Below, in pieces: positions 18,265-26,293 of a DNA stretch of 64,000 bases. Made by a program: the position numbers and the translations under genes. The notes under the pieces were generated by a model that did not search any database, was not told the origin of the DNA, and worked only from the letters and a program-made list of their open reading frames with translations. The stretch comes from Candidatus Nitrosacidococcus tergens (GTDB lineage Bacteria > Pseudomonadota > Gammaproteobacteria > Nitrosococcales > Nitrosococcaceae). Location: contig NZ_LR778175.1 in the NCBI RefSeq assembly GCF_902810445.1, forward strand, positions 876,501 through 940,500, written 5' to 3'. Positions within the stretch are counted from its first letter, which is position 1; every line of letters starts with the position of its first letter.

Positions 18265-19179
18265 TTAATGAAAGATTAAATCACTTGAAATTTCTTCTTT
18301 GTCTAAAATTTGCCTTAATTTTTTTATAGCCTCTATTTGGATCTGACGGACTCGTTCCCTAGTAATACCAATAGTATTACCAATTTGCTCTAGCGTCTGT
18401 GGTTCATGACTAAAGAGTCCAAATCTCCTTGTTACTACTTCTTTTTGTTTTTTATTTAACTGATCTACCCAAGAGTTAAATTTAGATTGTATATCTTGTT
18501 TTTGTAGTAAAATATCAGGACTGGCTGACCTATCATCTGGAATATTATTCAGAAAATTTACATCCTTATCGTCCCTATTTTCATCCATAGAGATAGTGTT
18601 ATTTCGCTTAAAATTCCATATCCTTCTTACTTCTTCAGTAGGCTTATCCACTTGTAATGCTATATCTTGAAAACTTGGATCGTGTTTTAATTCTTGAGTT
18701 AAATTCTTAGCAACTTTCTGATAGCTCTTTATCTCTTTTATAATATAAACTGGTAACCGTATCGTTCTTGTCTGATTCATTAATGCTCGCTCAATAGATT
18801 GCCTAATCCACCAAGCAGAATAAGTGGAAAATCGGAACCCCATTTCTGGATCAAATTTTTCTACAGCGTGAATAAGTCCTAAATTACCTTCCTCAATTAA
18901 ATCGAGTAGTGATAATCCCTGATTTATATAACGTTTTGCAATCTTTACAACAAGTCGAAGATTGCTTTCAATCATTTTTTTACGTCCAATACCATCTCCT
19001 CTTTTAGCTAGACGTGCGTAGTAAATCTCTTCTTTTGCTGTGAGTAGAGGTGTTGCACGAATCTCATTTAGGTATTGCCTAGTGCTATCGATCTCCAGTG
19101 CGTTATACTTTGAAGCTGAAGAATTTCTGGGATGGGTTCTTTTCTGAGTTTTGTAATGTTCTGGCTCTAATGTAAACAA
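18265..19179 (-). CDS. rpoS: RNA polymerase sigma factor RpoS
   Basis: Group 2 sigma-70 factor, 304 aa, most like stationary-phase RpoS. It starts at a TTG (19177-19179) preceded by AAGGAG at 6 nt spacing; no better start exists upstream. Region 1.2 is YLNEIRATPLLTAKEEIYYA. Region 2 contains MIESNLRLVVKIAKRYINQG, DLIEEGNLGLIHAVEKFDP and the -10-reading FRFSTYSAWWIRQSIERAL. Region 4 ends with TLEQIGNTIGITRERVRQIQ, the -35-binding helix-turn-helix. The short N-terminus lacks the long region 1.1 of RpoD, and RpoH is less likely from the region 2 sequence. No nlpD or pcm neighbours are present, unlike E. coli. Confidence 0.9.
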   Translation of the reverse strand: MFTLEPEHYKTQKRTHPRNSSASKYNALEIDSTRQYLNEIRATPLLTAKEEIYYARLAKRGDGIGRKKMIESNLRLVVKIAKRYINQGLSLLDLIEEGNLGLIHAVEKFDPEMGFRFSTYSAWWIRQSIERALMNQTRTIRLPVYIIKEIKSYQKVAKNLTQELKHDPSFQDIALQVDKPTEEVRRIWNFKRNNTISMDENRDDKDVNFLNNIPDDRSASPDILLQKQDIQSKFNSWVDQLNKKQKEVVTRRFGLFSHEPQTLEQIGNTIGITRERVRQIQIEAIKKLRQILDKEEISSDLIFH

Positions 19180-19324
19180 GATATTCTCCTTTCTACTAGA
19201 TATTACTAGCGATAAATCTATTATGAATATCTATATGCTACTTTCGTGCCAGAAATTAAAATTATATATAGTTACTTATTAGTAGTTGATTTTATTAATT
19301 TTTTATTAAACCAACCTCGCATAA

Positions 19325-19340
19325 AACAATATATATTGTT
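19325..19340. repeat. Perfect 16-bp AT-rich palindrome
   Basis: AACAATATATATTGTT is a perfect palindrome in the 209-nt gap between fumC and rpoS, about 145 nt upstream of the rpoS start. It could be an operator or part of a weak terminator for fumC, but AT-rich palindromes also arise by chance in this base composition. Confidence 0.3.
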
Positions 19341-19388
19341 CTAGCTACCCAAATATATAGTTTAAATAAACCACTAAACTTTATGCAT

Positions 19389-20798
19389 TCAACCAGAAGG
19401 TTGAGTAAGCAAGACTGGATCTATAAGATCGTCAAATTGACTAGATGAAAGTATATTTAGCTCTAAACAGGCTTGCCTTAGGGATAGATTTTTGTGATGA
19501 GCATAATGAGCAATTTCTGCCGCTTTATCATAACCAATTTTTGGAGTAAGTGCAGTTACTAACATAAGTGATTGCTCTACATAACTAGCTATTTTATTTT
19601 CATCCGCCTTTAAATCCTTTATAAGAAATTGGCTAAAATTACGACACCCATCAGATAAAATTCTTATAGATTGCATTAAATTAAATATAATCATTGGTTT
19701 AAATACATTTAATTCAAAATTTCCTTGAGATCCAGCAACGCCAATACCAGCGTCATTTCCTATCACTTGAGCTGCTATCATAGTGATTGCTTCACATTGA
19801 GTGGGGTTAATTTTTCCTGGCATAATTGAGGAGCCTGGCTCATTTTCTGGTAGTAACAATTCTCCTAAACCACAACGAGGCCCTGATCCTAACCATCTAA
19901 TATCATTTGCGATCTTCATAAGAGAACATGCAAGTGTTTTAAGTACACCACTTGTCATTACCAGAGCATCATGTGCTGCAAGTGCAGCAAACTTATTAGC
20001 AGCAGGTAAGAAAGAAAGTCCTGTAAACTTTCTAAGATAAACACATACTTTTTCTGAGAAACCAATAGGTGCATTTAACCCTGTTCCTACTGCAGTTCCT
20101 CCAATTGCTAGTTCATAAAGATCCGGTAAAGTAGATTTTATTCTTTTTATATTGTCGCTAAGCTGTGCGACATAGCCAGAAAACTCTTGTCCTAGAGTAA
20201 GAGGAACAGCATCTTGTAGATGAGTACGACCAATTTTCACAATATGATTAAATTGATTTTCTTTCTTATGAAGTGTGTTTTTTAATTCTTCCACACTAGG
20301 GATAAGCTGCTCTTTAATAGCTACGGCGGCAGCGATATGCATAGCAGTAGGGAAAGTGTCATTGGAAGATTGAGATAAATTGACATGATCGTTAGGGTGG
20401 ATAGGGGATTTACTGCCAATAATCCCTCCCAAAATTTCAATTCCTCGATTGGAAATTACTTCATTAATATTCATATTCGCCTGAGTGCCACTTCCCGTCA
20501 TCCAAACATGAAGTGGGAAATGATTATTAAGATTCCCATCAATAATTTCATCGGCTACTTGAATAATAACTTGAGCTTTATCAGTAGAAAGCTTATTTAA
20601 TTCTGTATTTGCGAGAGCAGCTGCTTTTTTAAGCAAGGCAAAAGATACAATCACCTCCTTAGGAATAAATTCCTCACTAATGGAAAAATAGGTAATGGAT
20701 CTCTGGGTTTGTGCTCCCCAGTAGCGATTAATGGGGACTTCTATTTCTCCCAAGCTATCTTTTTCAATACGAGTTCTTTTTTTTTCTATATTTATCAT
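19389..20798 (-). CDS. fumC: Fumarate hydratase class II
   Basis: Reversible hydration of fumarate to malate in the citric acid cycle, by the iron-free class II enzyme. 469 aa, normal length. The superfamily signature GSSIMPGKINPTQCEA is near residue 330 and contains the mobile catalytic-serine loop. Substrate-binding regions TGSGTQANMNINEV, HPNDHVNLSQSSNDTFPTA and GRTHLQDAVPLTLGQEFSGY are all present. KINPTQCE and the overall sequence favour fumarase over aspartase, whose loop reads differently. It is monocistronic, with about 230 AT-rich nt upstream shared with a divergent DUF937 gene. Confidence 0.95.
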   Translation of the reverse strand: MINIEKKRTRIEKDSLGEIEVPINRYWGAQTQRSITYFSISEEFIPKEVIVSFALLKKAAALANTELNKLSTDKAQVIIQVADEIIDGNLNNHFPLHVWMTGSGTQANMNINEVISNRGIEILGGIIGSKSPIHPNDHVNLSQSSNDTFPTAMHIAAAVAIKEQLIPSVEELKNTLHKKENQFNHIVKIGRTHLQDAVPLTLGQEFSGYVAQLSDNIKRIKSTLPDLYELAIGGTAVGTGLNAPIGFSEKVCVYLRKFTGLSFLPAANKFAALAAHDALVMTSGVLKTLACSLMKIANDIRWLGSGPRCGLGELLLPENEPGSSIMPGKINPTQCEAITMIAAQVIGNDAGIGVAGSQGNFELNVFKPMIIFNLMQSIRILSDGCRNFSQFLIKDLKADENKIASYVEQSLMLVTALTPKIGYDKAAEIAHYAHHKNLSLRQACLELNILSSSQFDDLIDPVLLTQPSG

Positions 20799-21028
20799 AT
20801 ATTTAAATATATTTATAATAATATAATAAGCTGATTAATATTTAGTTAATTTGCCCATAGGAGTGTGCTGATTGAGATCTATTCTAATAGAATTATCTAT
20901 AATAACTTTTATGCATTATTGCAGTATTTTCAGCAGTTATGCTCTACATTTTCAAGTTTAGAAAACTACCATTGTATAGATATATGCTAAAAAATTTTTT
21001 ATTAAAAATTTAAGAGATAAATAAAAAA

Positions 21029-21579
21029 ATGAATATTTCAGAATTTTTGCAAGGAGAGACTGGTTCTCGGATTATTAGTGAAATTAGTAAAAAAATAGGA
21101 TCTACAGATAAAGAAGTAGGCTCAATGCTTAATGAGGCAGCATCAGTATTATTGGAGATGCTTCATAAAAATTCTTCTAGCAAAGAGGGAGAGGAGAGTT
21201 TGTCAAAAGCTCTGGAACAACATGATGGAAGTATTTTAGATAATATACCTGAATCTCTTGACCACGAGAATACAGCTATAGATGGGCATAAAATTTTAGG
21301 AAATATATTAGGAGAAGATAGGAATTCTGTTGAAGAAACCCTTGCTTCTAAAACTGGAGCTGATGCTTCTAAAGTTTCCAGTGCTCTTGTTTATCTAGCT
21401 CTATAATTATGGGGTATCTTGGAAAACAACATGGTGCGTCTGGAAATAAAGATCTATCTGGGTTATTAGGTTCTTTATTAAAGGGTAGTTCCTCTGCTTT
21501 GGGCACTAGTATTATTTCTTCTCTTTTGAGCGGAAAAAAACTAGGATTAAGTAATATTCTTGAAAGCTTTTTTACTTGA
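21029..21579 (+). pseudogene. DUF937 (YidB-like) gene broken by a frameshift
   Basis: The first frame (21029-21406) codes for a 125-aa DUF937-type N-terminus that stops at VYLAL. The +1-shifted frame from 21409 continues the family sequence: MGYLGKQHGASG, then LSGLLGSLLKGSSSALG and SIISSLLSGKKLG, ending at 21579. Inserting one C near 21401 would give LAPIIMGYLGKQ, the expected DUF937 junction, so a single-base deletion is the simplest cause. A second lesion, a 16-bp tandem duplication, alters the C-terminus. Function of the family is unknown. Either the gene is decaying or two short peptides are made. A terminator follows. Confidence 0.75.
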
Positions 21580-21590
21580 AAGCTTTTTTA
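21559..21590 (+). repeat. 16-bp tandem duplication at the DUF937 3' end
   Basis: CTTGAAAGCTTTTTTA occurs twice without a gap (21559-21574 and 21575-21590). With the duplication the frame ends ILESFFT and a stop; with one copy removed it reads ILESFFSRRK and a stop, a basic tail that looks like the original end. The repeat is therefore likely a recent slippage event. Confidence 0.85.
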
Positions 21591-21608
21591 GTAGAAGAAA
21601 ATAGGATT

Positions 21609-21660
21609 AAAAAAGAGAAAGAGGACACAATAGAAAAAGATTGTATCCTCTTTTTGTTTA
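21609..21660. terminator. Bidirectional rho-independent terminator
   Basis: The arms AGAGGACACAAT (21620-21631) and ATTGTATCCTCT (21640-21651) form a 12-bp stem with one mismatch and an 8-nt loop. It is flanked by an A run on the left and a T run on the right, so it can end the DUF937 transcript (+) and the secreted-paralogue operon (-). Confidence 0.75.
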
Positions 21661-21666
21661 TAGCGA

Positions 21667-22407
21667 TTATGGAATGGTGTACTTAATATCACACTGAGAA
21701 CCAAGCGTAGTATAAACTCTTGTATCGTTATTTGGCGCATTTTCTATATGAAATGCTAAGAAATTCATAGCTGTTGAAGAAGCTGAATTTGTCGTGCTAG
21801 AAGGATTAGCAGTAGCGGTAAAAGTGCAACTATCACTTCCTACTGGAATAGTGCAGCCAAAGTTTTGCCCATTAGAAATATTATTGGTACCTGTATTAGA
21901 ATCGCTATCACTAGAGTCACTGCTATTGCCATTCTGGGCAACATTTGGACCAGCAGACACTGTACCTGTAATTGGTAGTGCACTCAATGTATTAGGGGTA
22001 GTACCTCCAAATAAGGTAATAACTACGGGATCATTTGCATTTTCAGCTAAATTTATACTGCTTACAGAAAGGCTGATTGGCGTACAGTGTGCTCCATCAT
22101 AACCGGTTGCAGCTCTAAACGTAGTATCATTATCATTGTCTTCAACAACACCCATAATAGGTGCAAATGTGTCGTCACTACTAAACCAACCCCCTCCAGT
22201 AGTTGTAATATTAGCGTACATACGTACACTCTTAAATGACCCAACATGGGATCCTGGAGCTAAAGGATCCGGATCTGCAGCGGCAGTAGGTGTTGGAGCA
22301 GCAGTAGTAGTATCATCTGCATTTACTACAGGTGAAAACCCAATAACTAAGCTTACCAATCCAATCACACTTAAAGATTTTTGAGTAAATCCATTCATTT
22401 CTTTCAT
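21667..22407 (-). CDS. Secreted protein of unknown family, tandem paralogue 3
   Basis: A 246-aa protein I do not recognise, last of three tandem paralogues in transcription order. A signal peptide covers about residues 1-30 (hydrophobic VIGLVSLVIGFSPVVNA), followed by a Thr/Ala/Pro-rich linker. Shared blocks are DPLAPGSHVGSF, GYDGAHCTPISLSV, ANDPVVITLFGGTTPN, FGCTIPVGSDSCTF and YTTLGSQCDIKYTIP. The four mature-region cysteines could form two disulfides, and there is no transmembrane segment. A Ser/Asp/Asn-rich insert (around residue 165) is specific to this copy. GGAG precedes the ATG. A shared terminator follows. A beta-rich extracytoplasmic protein is likely; function unknown. Confidence 0.8.
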   Translation of the reverse strand: MKEMNGFTQKSLSVIGLVSLVIGFSPVVNADDTTTAAPTPTAAADPDPLAPGSHVGSFKSVRMYANITTTGGGWFSSDDTFAPIMGVVEDNDNDTTFRAATGYDGAHCTPISLSVSSINLAENANDPVVITLFGGTTPNTLSALPITGTVSAGPNVAQNGNSSDSSDSDSNTGTNNISNGQNFGCTIPVGSDSCTFTATANPSSTTNSASSTAMNFLAFHIENAPNNDTRVYTTLGSQCDIKYTIP

Positions 22408-22444
22408 ATATAATTCTCCATTGCTATTTTTTTAAAAAATACCC

Positions 22445-23101
22445 TTATGGAATAGAGTATTTAATATCACATTGGGAGTTAAGTGTAGTATAAATTCTTG
22501 TGCTATCACTCGGTGGATTTTGTATTTGGAAGGCTAAAAAATTTACTCCTGTTAAGTGTGTTGCACTAGGACTATTTGTGGAGAATGTACAACTGTTGCC
22601 ACCGAGTGGAATGGTACAACTAAAAGGCATAGAACTAGAAGTAATTGTGCCTGATGTTGGTAATGCCACTGTAACAGGATTCATTGCGTTGGGTGTAGCC
22701 CCAGCAAATAGGGTAATAACCACATCATTTTGTGCATTTGATGCTAAATTTTTACTGGTTACAGATAAGTTTAGCGGCGTACAGTGATTCCCGTCATAAC
22801 CAATGGCACTTTTATACTGCTCATCCTGATCTGAATCATCAACTTCACCCATTACAGGTGCATATCTAATATTATCATCGGTGATTCTTATGGTGGCATA
22901 TATAGGCAAGCTACTAAAGCTTGCCACATGAGATCCTGGAGCTAAAGGCGAGGGATCAGAAGTGATAGTAGTAACTGGAGTTATTTCTTCTGGATTAGTA
23001 GTACTGCTTTCCGCATTTATGACAGGTGAAAAACCAATGGCTAGTCCTATTAATCCAATCATACTCAAATATCTTTGAGTAAATCTATTCATTTCTTTCA
23101 T
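22445..23101 (-). CDS. Secreted protein of unknown family, tandem paralogue 2
   Basis: Middle member of the paralogous triplet, 218 aa from the ATG at 23101, which has GGAG eight nt upstream. A TTG two codons earlier is an artefact. It has a signal peptide (LIGLAIGFSPVINA), a short Thr/Pro linker, then the shared blocks DPLAPGSHVASF, GYDGNHCTPLNLSV, CTIPLGGNSCTF and YTTLNSQCDIKYSIP. The same four cysteines are kept. It lacks about 25 residues in the variable central segment present in the other two, so it is the most diverged copy. It lies 37 nt upstream of paralogue 3 and 60 nt after paralogue 1. Confidence 0.8.
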   Translation of the reverse strand: MKEMNRFTQRYLSMIGLIGLAIGFSPVINAESSTTNPEEITPVTTITSDPSPLAPGSHVASFSSLPIYATIRITDDNIRYAPVMGEVDDSDQDEQYKSAIGYDGNHCTPLNLSVTSKNLASNAQNDVVITLFAGATPNAMNPVTVALPTSGTITSSSMPFSCTIPLGGNSCTFSTNSPSATHLTGVNFLAFQIQNPPSDSTRIYTTLNSQCDIKYSIP

Positions 23102-23161
23102 ATACAATTCTCCATTGCTGCTCTTTTTAAAAAGTAAAAAAACTGCCTTACTCTTATGGAC

Positions 23162-23905
23162 TTATGGAATAGAGTAATTAATACTACATTGGGAGCCAAG
23201 CGTAGTGTAAATCCTTGTGCTGTCACTTGGGGCATTTTGTATTTCGAAAGCTAAGAAATTCATAGCTGTTGAAGCTGAATTTGCTGTACCAGGAGGATTA
23301 GCAGTGAAGGTACAACTATCACTTCCTATTGGAATAGTGCAACCGAAGTTTTGCCCGTTAGAAAGAATATTTTGGCTTACTTCATCATCAGGAGTATTGT
23401 TATTATCAGGAGCAACATTTGGACCAGCAGATACTGTACCTGTAACTGGTAATGCGCTCATTGTATCGGGAGTAGCACCGCTAAATAGAGTAATTACTAC
23501 GGGGTCATTTGTATTTTCAGCTAAATTTTCACTGGTTACAGAAAGGCTAGTTGGCGCACAGTGTGCTCCATCATAACCAGTTGCAGCTTTAAACGGATTA
23601 TCCTGATCATGGTCTTCAACAGTACCGATAACTGATGCAAATCTAGCATTATCATCACTAAACCAGCCACTTCCATTGGTTGTAATAGTAGCATACACAC
23701 GTACGCTATTAAATGACCCAACATGGGATCCTGGGGCTAAAGGATCTGAATCATCTGGTGCTGGGGCAGCAACAGGAGTCGTTGGTGCTGCTGGAGCTGG
23801 AGTAGTGGTATCCTCTGCATTTGCCACAGATGAAACCCCAATGACTAGTCCTACTAATCCAATAATACTCAAAGATCTTTGAGTAAACTTGTTTATCTTT
23901 TTCAC
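23162..23905 (-). CDS. Secreted protein of unknown family, tandem paralogue 1
   Basis: First gene of the triplet, 247 aa, starting at GTG with the SD GGAGG eight nt upstream. It has a signal peptide (IIGLVGLVIGVSSVANA), an Ala/Pro/Thr-rich linker, then DPLAPGSHVGSF, GYDGAHCAPTSLSV, NDPVVITLFSGATPD, FGCTIPIGSDSCTF and YTTLGSQCSINYSIP. It is most similar to paralogue 3, including the ISNGQNF or LSNGQNF block that paralogue 2 lacks. Upstream lie about 190 AT-rich nt with two identical palindromes that could regulate the cluster. No known domain was recognised. Confidence 0.8.
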   Translation of the reverse strand: MKKINKFTQRSLSIIGLVGLVIGVSSVANAEDTTTPAPAAPTTPVAAPAPDDSDPLAPGSHVGSFNSVRVYATITTNGSGWFSDDNARFASVIGTVEDHDQDNPFKAATGYDGAHCAPTSLSVTSENLAENTNDPVVITLFSGATPDTMSALPVTGTVSAGPNVAPDNNNTPDDEVSQNILSNGQNFGCTIPIGSDSCTFTANPPGTANSASTAMNFLAFEIQNAPSDSTRIYTTLGSQCSINYSIP

Positions 23906-24011
23906 TTAATAATCCTCCATTATTAAAATAAGATACTATACAAATATAACTAAAATTTGTTATTAAATCTATATTTAAGATGCATGATTAAAAATATTTT
24001 CAACTATAATT

Positions 24012-24044
24012 ATAATATATATTATTTAACATAATATATATTAT
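24012..24044. promoter_or_regulatory. Two identical 14-bp palindromes, possible operator pair
   Basis: ATAATATATATTAT occurs at 24012-24025 and 24031-24044, each a perfect palindrome, separated by TTAAC. The centres are 19 bp apart, close to two helical turns. They lie about 110-140 nt upstream of the first secreted paralogue. This suits a dimeric regulator binding twice on one face, but AT-rich chance repeats are possible. Confidence 0.35.
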
Positions 24045-24101
24045 ACGAACTTAAGAAAACCTATAATCTCCATAAATACTAGCTTCTATACAGTCTAGAT
24101 T

Positions 24102-24545
24102 TCACTCTGGATAAAACCCATCATCCAAGATTTGTTCCACTGTCCAGCCAGTGTGCTGGAATGTAGTGGGAAATGTTTTAGGTACTAAACCTGTTTCAGT
24201 ATAAGCTCGCATAACTGCAGCTTCATAAGCTTCCAATACAGCCTCTTTTAATTCAGGGTTTAAGCTTGGGTTTTTAACGATTAATTTTCGGATCTGTAAA
24301 CGTTGTTCAGCAATCGTTCCTCGCCAGCTATAGCTTCGATGTTCGGGCTGATACTGCCATTTCAGCAAATGGGCTAGTAGTACAGTTAATCGGCTCTCTA
24401 ATCCTCTGCGCTCACTCCTGCCCATGTCTTCTAGTTCCTCGATGATATGTTCCATATCTACCTCACTTATTCGGCCTTGTCTTAGAAGTTTAGCGGTTTC
24501 CTGTATCCAGCCGTAGAAATCAGTATTGTAGGTAATATTACTCAT
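24102..24545 (-). CDS. DUF29 family protein
   Basis: A 147-aa soluble protein with the DUF29 pattern: YNTDFYGWIQETAKLLRQG at the start, the acidic EHIIEELEDMGRSERRGLES, then HLLKWQYQPEHRSYSWRGTI, and FPTTFQHTGWTVEQILDDGF at the end. DUF29 proteins are common as multiple copies in cyanobacteria and some proteobacteria; their function is unknown. The start overlaps the upstream SHOCT-type ORF stop by 4 nt (ATGA), implying coupling. Confidence 0.85.
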   Translation of the reverse strand: MSNITYNTDFYGWIQETAKLLRQGRISEVDMEHIIEELEDMGRSERRGLESRLTVLLAHLLKWQYQPEHRSYSWRGTIAEQRLQIRKLIVKNPSLNPELKEAVLEAYEAAVMRAYTETGLVPKTFPTTFQHTGWTVEQILDDGFYPE

Positions 24546-24766
24546 CTTCTCTCCGTAGGATTGAAATTTACGAGGAAGAAGCCCAAAAAGCAGGCTATCG
24601 TAAAGCGATTAATTGCGATTTTTAAGAACATGATTTTCTTTTTCATATCTTCAAACTCTTGTTCAGAGATAACCCCTTGCTCCTTTAGCTCTTTCCATTT
24701 TAATAACTCATCTGCCACAGAATGACTTGTTATAATTTTCTGTTTTAATATACTTACTTGACTCAT
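24542..24766 (-). CDS. Small SHOCT-like domain protein
   Basis: A 74-aa ORF. Residues 21-46 (LLKWKELKEQGVISEQEFED and following lysines) match the short C-terminal SHOCT motif, a helix-turn-helix-like hairpin found at the ends of many membrane proteins. After it comes a hydrophobic segment (FTIACFLGFFLVNF) and a basic end, not the usual SHOCT finish, so the 3' part may be degenerate or frameshifted. It overlaps the DUF29 gene by 4 nt. A weak purine-rich SD is present. Real but low-information; no function assigned. Confidence 0.55.
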   Translation of the reverse strand: MSQVSILKQKIITSHSVADELLKWKELKEQGVISEQEFEDMKKKIMFLKIAINRFTIACFLGFFLVNFNPTERR

Positions 24767-24941
24767 CTTTTTTCTTAGAGGCGAGAATCAATAGTGCATT
24801 GTTTTGCATAGGCTTGCTGTAGAAATTCTCTAAGATAAAAAGATAAAGTAAAAATCCAACGACGATACTCGGTTACCCATGGTTTACTTTCTTATTCTAA
24901 TAAATTAATAATTATTTTTGATTTACTAACTAAGTAATCAT

Positions 24942-25661
24942 TTATTCGCGTCTCCATTCGCAATGATCTAATATTGGTTTAAGTGCTTCTTTAGCACCCT
25001 GTAGATCGATAGTAATAAATAAAGGATTATTACTTGTAAAATGAGGGTTTCTGTTATGTTCGCCACTTTCCTCATAATTTGGCATTGCTCGCATGACAAC
25101 ATGATGCTTGCCTTCCGAGAATTGTGCCATTAAATCTGAGGGGCTATACCAATTAGAGCCGCCATAAATATAAGTTATTTCTCCATTGTCCTGACTTGTT
25201 CTTATTTTGGTTTCCCTTCTTCCCCCCTGATCTATTTTGTAATCAACTTTATAGATAGATAAATGGTGAGTGCTAAACCCCATATATCTGTGCCATTCTA
25301 TAAAACTATTTAGCTTACCTTGAATGCACTGAAATATAATTTTTTCTCCGCTAGTAGCGGTTCCTGTAACATAGTAATTTGTGCGTTCATCAATGGGATC
25401 GTATTCTTTTGCCCCAACCCAAGCATTAGATCGACTATATATTTGATTAAACTGGTTTGAACCTTGATTAAATTGATTTAGGCGATTGTACTGATTTTGG
25501 TTCTGTTGGTTCTGTTGGTTCTGATTGTACTGATTTACGCGGGGTGGTATAGCCGATGGTGGCATATTCGGGTCATACGGGTAAGTATCTGCTCCAGCAG
25601 TAACACTCATAGGAAATAATACTAAAGCCAGCTTAATGCATCTATTTTTATATCTTTGCAT
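24942..25661 (-). CDS. Secreted protein with Asn/Gln-rich linker
   Basis: A 239-aa exported protein. A signal peptide covers about residues 1-24 (CIKLALVLFPMSVTAGA). Residues about 42-77 are a low-complexity Asn/Gln run, encoded by repeats of a TTCTGTTGG-like unit on the plus strand. The C-terminal 160 residues form a folded domain beginning WVGAKEYDPIDERTNYYV and ending LKPILDHCEW. The order (Trp, 'PID' block, Cys, then a terminal Cys-x-Trp) weakly resembles VasI/TagO-type T6SS-associated proteins, but no secretion genes are nearby. I do not assign a function. Confidence 0.65.
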   Translation of the reverse strand: MQRYKNRCIKLALVLFPMSVTAGADTYPYDPNMPPSAIPPRVNQYNQNQQNQQNQNQYNRLNQFNQGSNQFNQIYSRSNAWVGAKEYDPIDERTNYYVTGTATSGEKIIFQCIQGKLNSFIEWHRYMGFSTHHLSIYKVDYKIDQGGRRETKIRTSQDNGEITYIYGGSNWYSPSDLMAQFSEGKHHVVMRAMPNYEESGEHNRNPHFTSNNPLFITIDLQGAKEALKPILDHCEWRRE

Positions 25662-25721
25662 CTTTAAATTTTATCATGTAATTCTTATAGTGAATAAGGG
25701 GTTGGAGTGATCGAAAGTATT

Positions 25722-25751
25722 TTGAGCCTTGAAGTATAAGAGTGGTATGAT
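25722..25751 (+). promoter_or_regulatory. Candidate sigma-70 promoter of the DUF4168 gene
   Basis: TTGAGC (25722-25727) and TATGAT (25746-25751) are separated by 18 nt, about 90 nt upstream of the start at 25841. The -10 differs from consensus at one position and the -35 at two. Confidence 0.5.
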
Positions 25752-25840
25752 AGAGAATTGTGATTTGTAAATCATAAAACTTCTCTATATATGTTTCCAA
25801 ATACATATATCCTAATCAAATAAAACGAAGGAGTATTATT

Positions 25841-26242
25841 ATGACTCACCAGTTTTACAAAATAATCACCGCTTTAACCACGGCACTAGGTATAGTGTTA
25901 TTTACTTCTGTTGTCTTTGCTCAAGAATCCCAACAGGGGCAAACACCTTCTTCTGCAATGCAGGAAGAGCAAAATGTTAGCTCACCAAGTGATAGTGAAT
26001 TACGTCACTTTGCTAATGCAGCTACAGATATACAGAAAATACAACAAAATGCGTTGCCTCAAATTCAACAGGCAAAATCAGAAGACGATCGTATAAAGCT
26101 ACAACAAGACGCACAACAAAAAATGATATCTGCAGTTCAGAGTCATAAATTGACTATAAACCGATACCAACAAATTGCTTCTGCGATGCAAACTGATCAA
26201 GCACTTCAGAAAAAACTAATGCAACTCATGCAAAAGAAATAA
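25841..26242 (+). CDS. Exported DUF4168 protein
   Basis: A 133-aa protein with a signal peptide (TALGIVLFTSVVFAQ, cleavage near residue 28) and a Gln/Ser-rich linker. The mature part is a helical DUF4168 domain: SDSELRHFANAATDIQKIQQ, then IQQAKSEDDRIKLQQDAQQK and LTINRYQQIASAMQTD. The family is periplasmic and of unknown function; in other bacteria such proteins are often reported with stress responses. The SD AAGGAG sits just upstream of the ATG, and a strong terminator follows, so the gene is monocistronic. Confidence 0.85.
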   Translation: MTHQFYKIITALTTALGIVLFTSVVFAQESQQGQTPSSAMQEEQNVSSPSDSELRHFANAATDIQKIQQNALPQIQQAKSEDDRIKLQQDAQQKMISAVQSHKLTINRYQQIASAMQTDQALQKKLMQLMQKK

Positions 26243-26255
26243 CAATATATTAGTT

Positions 26256-26292
26256 GAGGGTTTATATTTAAAACATATAAATCCTCTTTTTT
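26256..26292 (+). terminator. Rho-independent terminator after the DUF4168 gene
   Basis: GAGGGTTTATAT (26256-26267) pairs with ATATAAATCCTC (26275-26286), twelve pairs with one G-T wobble and a 7-nt loop, followed by six T. It lies 14 nt after the DUF4168 stop. Confidence 0.85.
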
Positions 26293-26293
26293 A

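Noticed and set aside
20797..20812. ATATATTTAAATATAT palindrome at the fumC start
   Set aside because: Simple A/T sequence likely by chance in this AT-rich gap; no second copy or promoter context.
25430..25540. Short repeats as a possible CRISPR array
   Set aside because: They are microrepeats coding for Asn/Gln, with no spacer structure.
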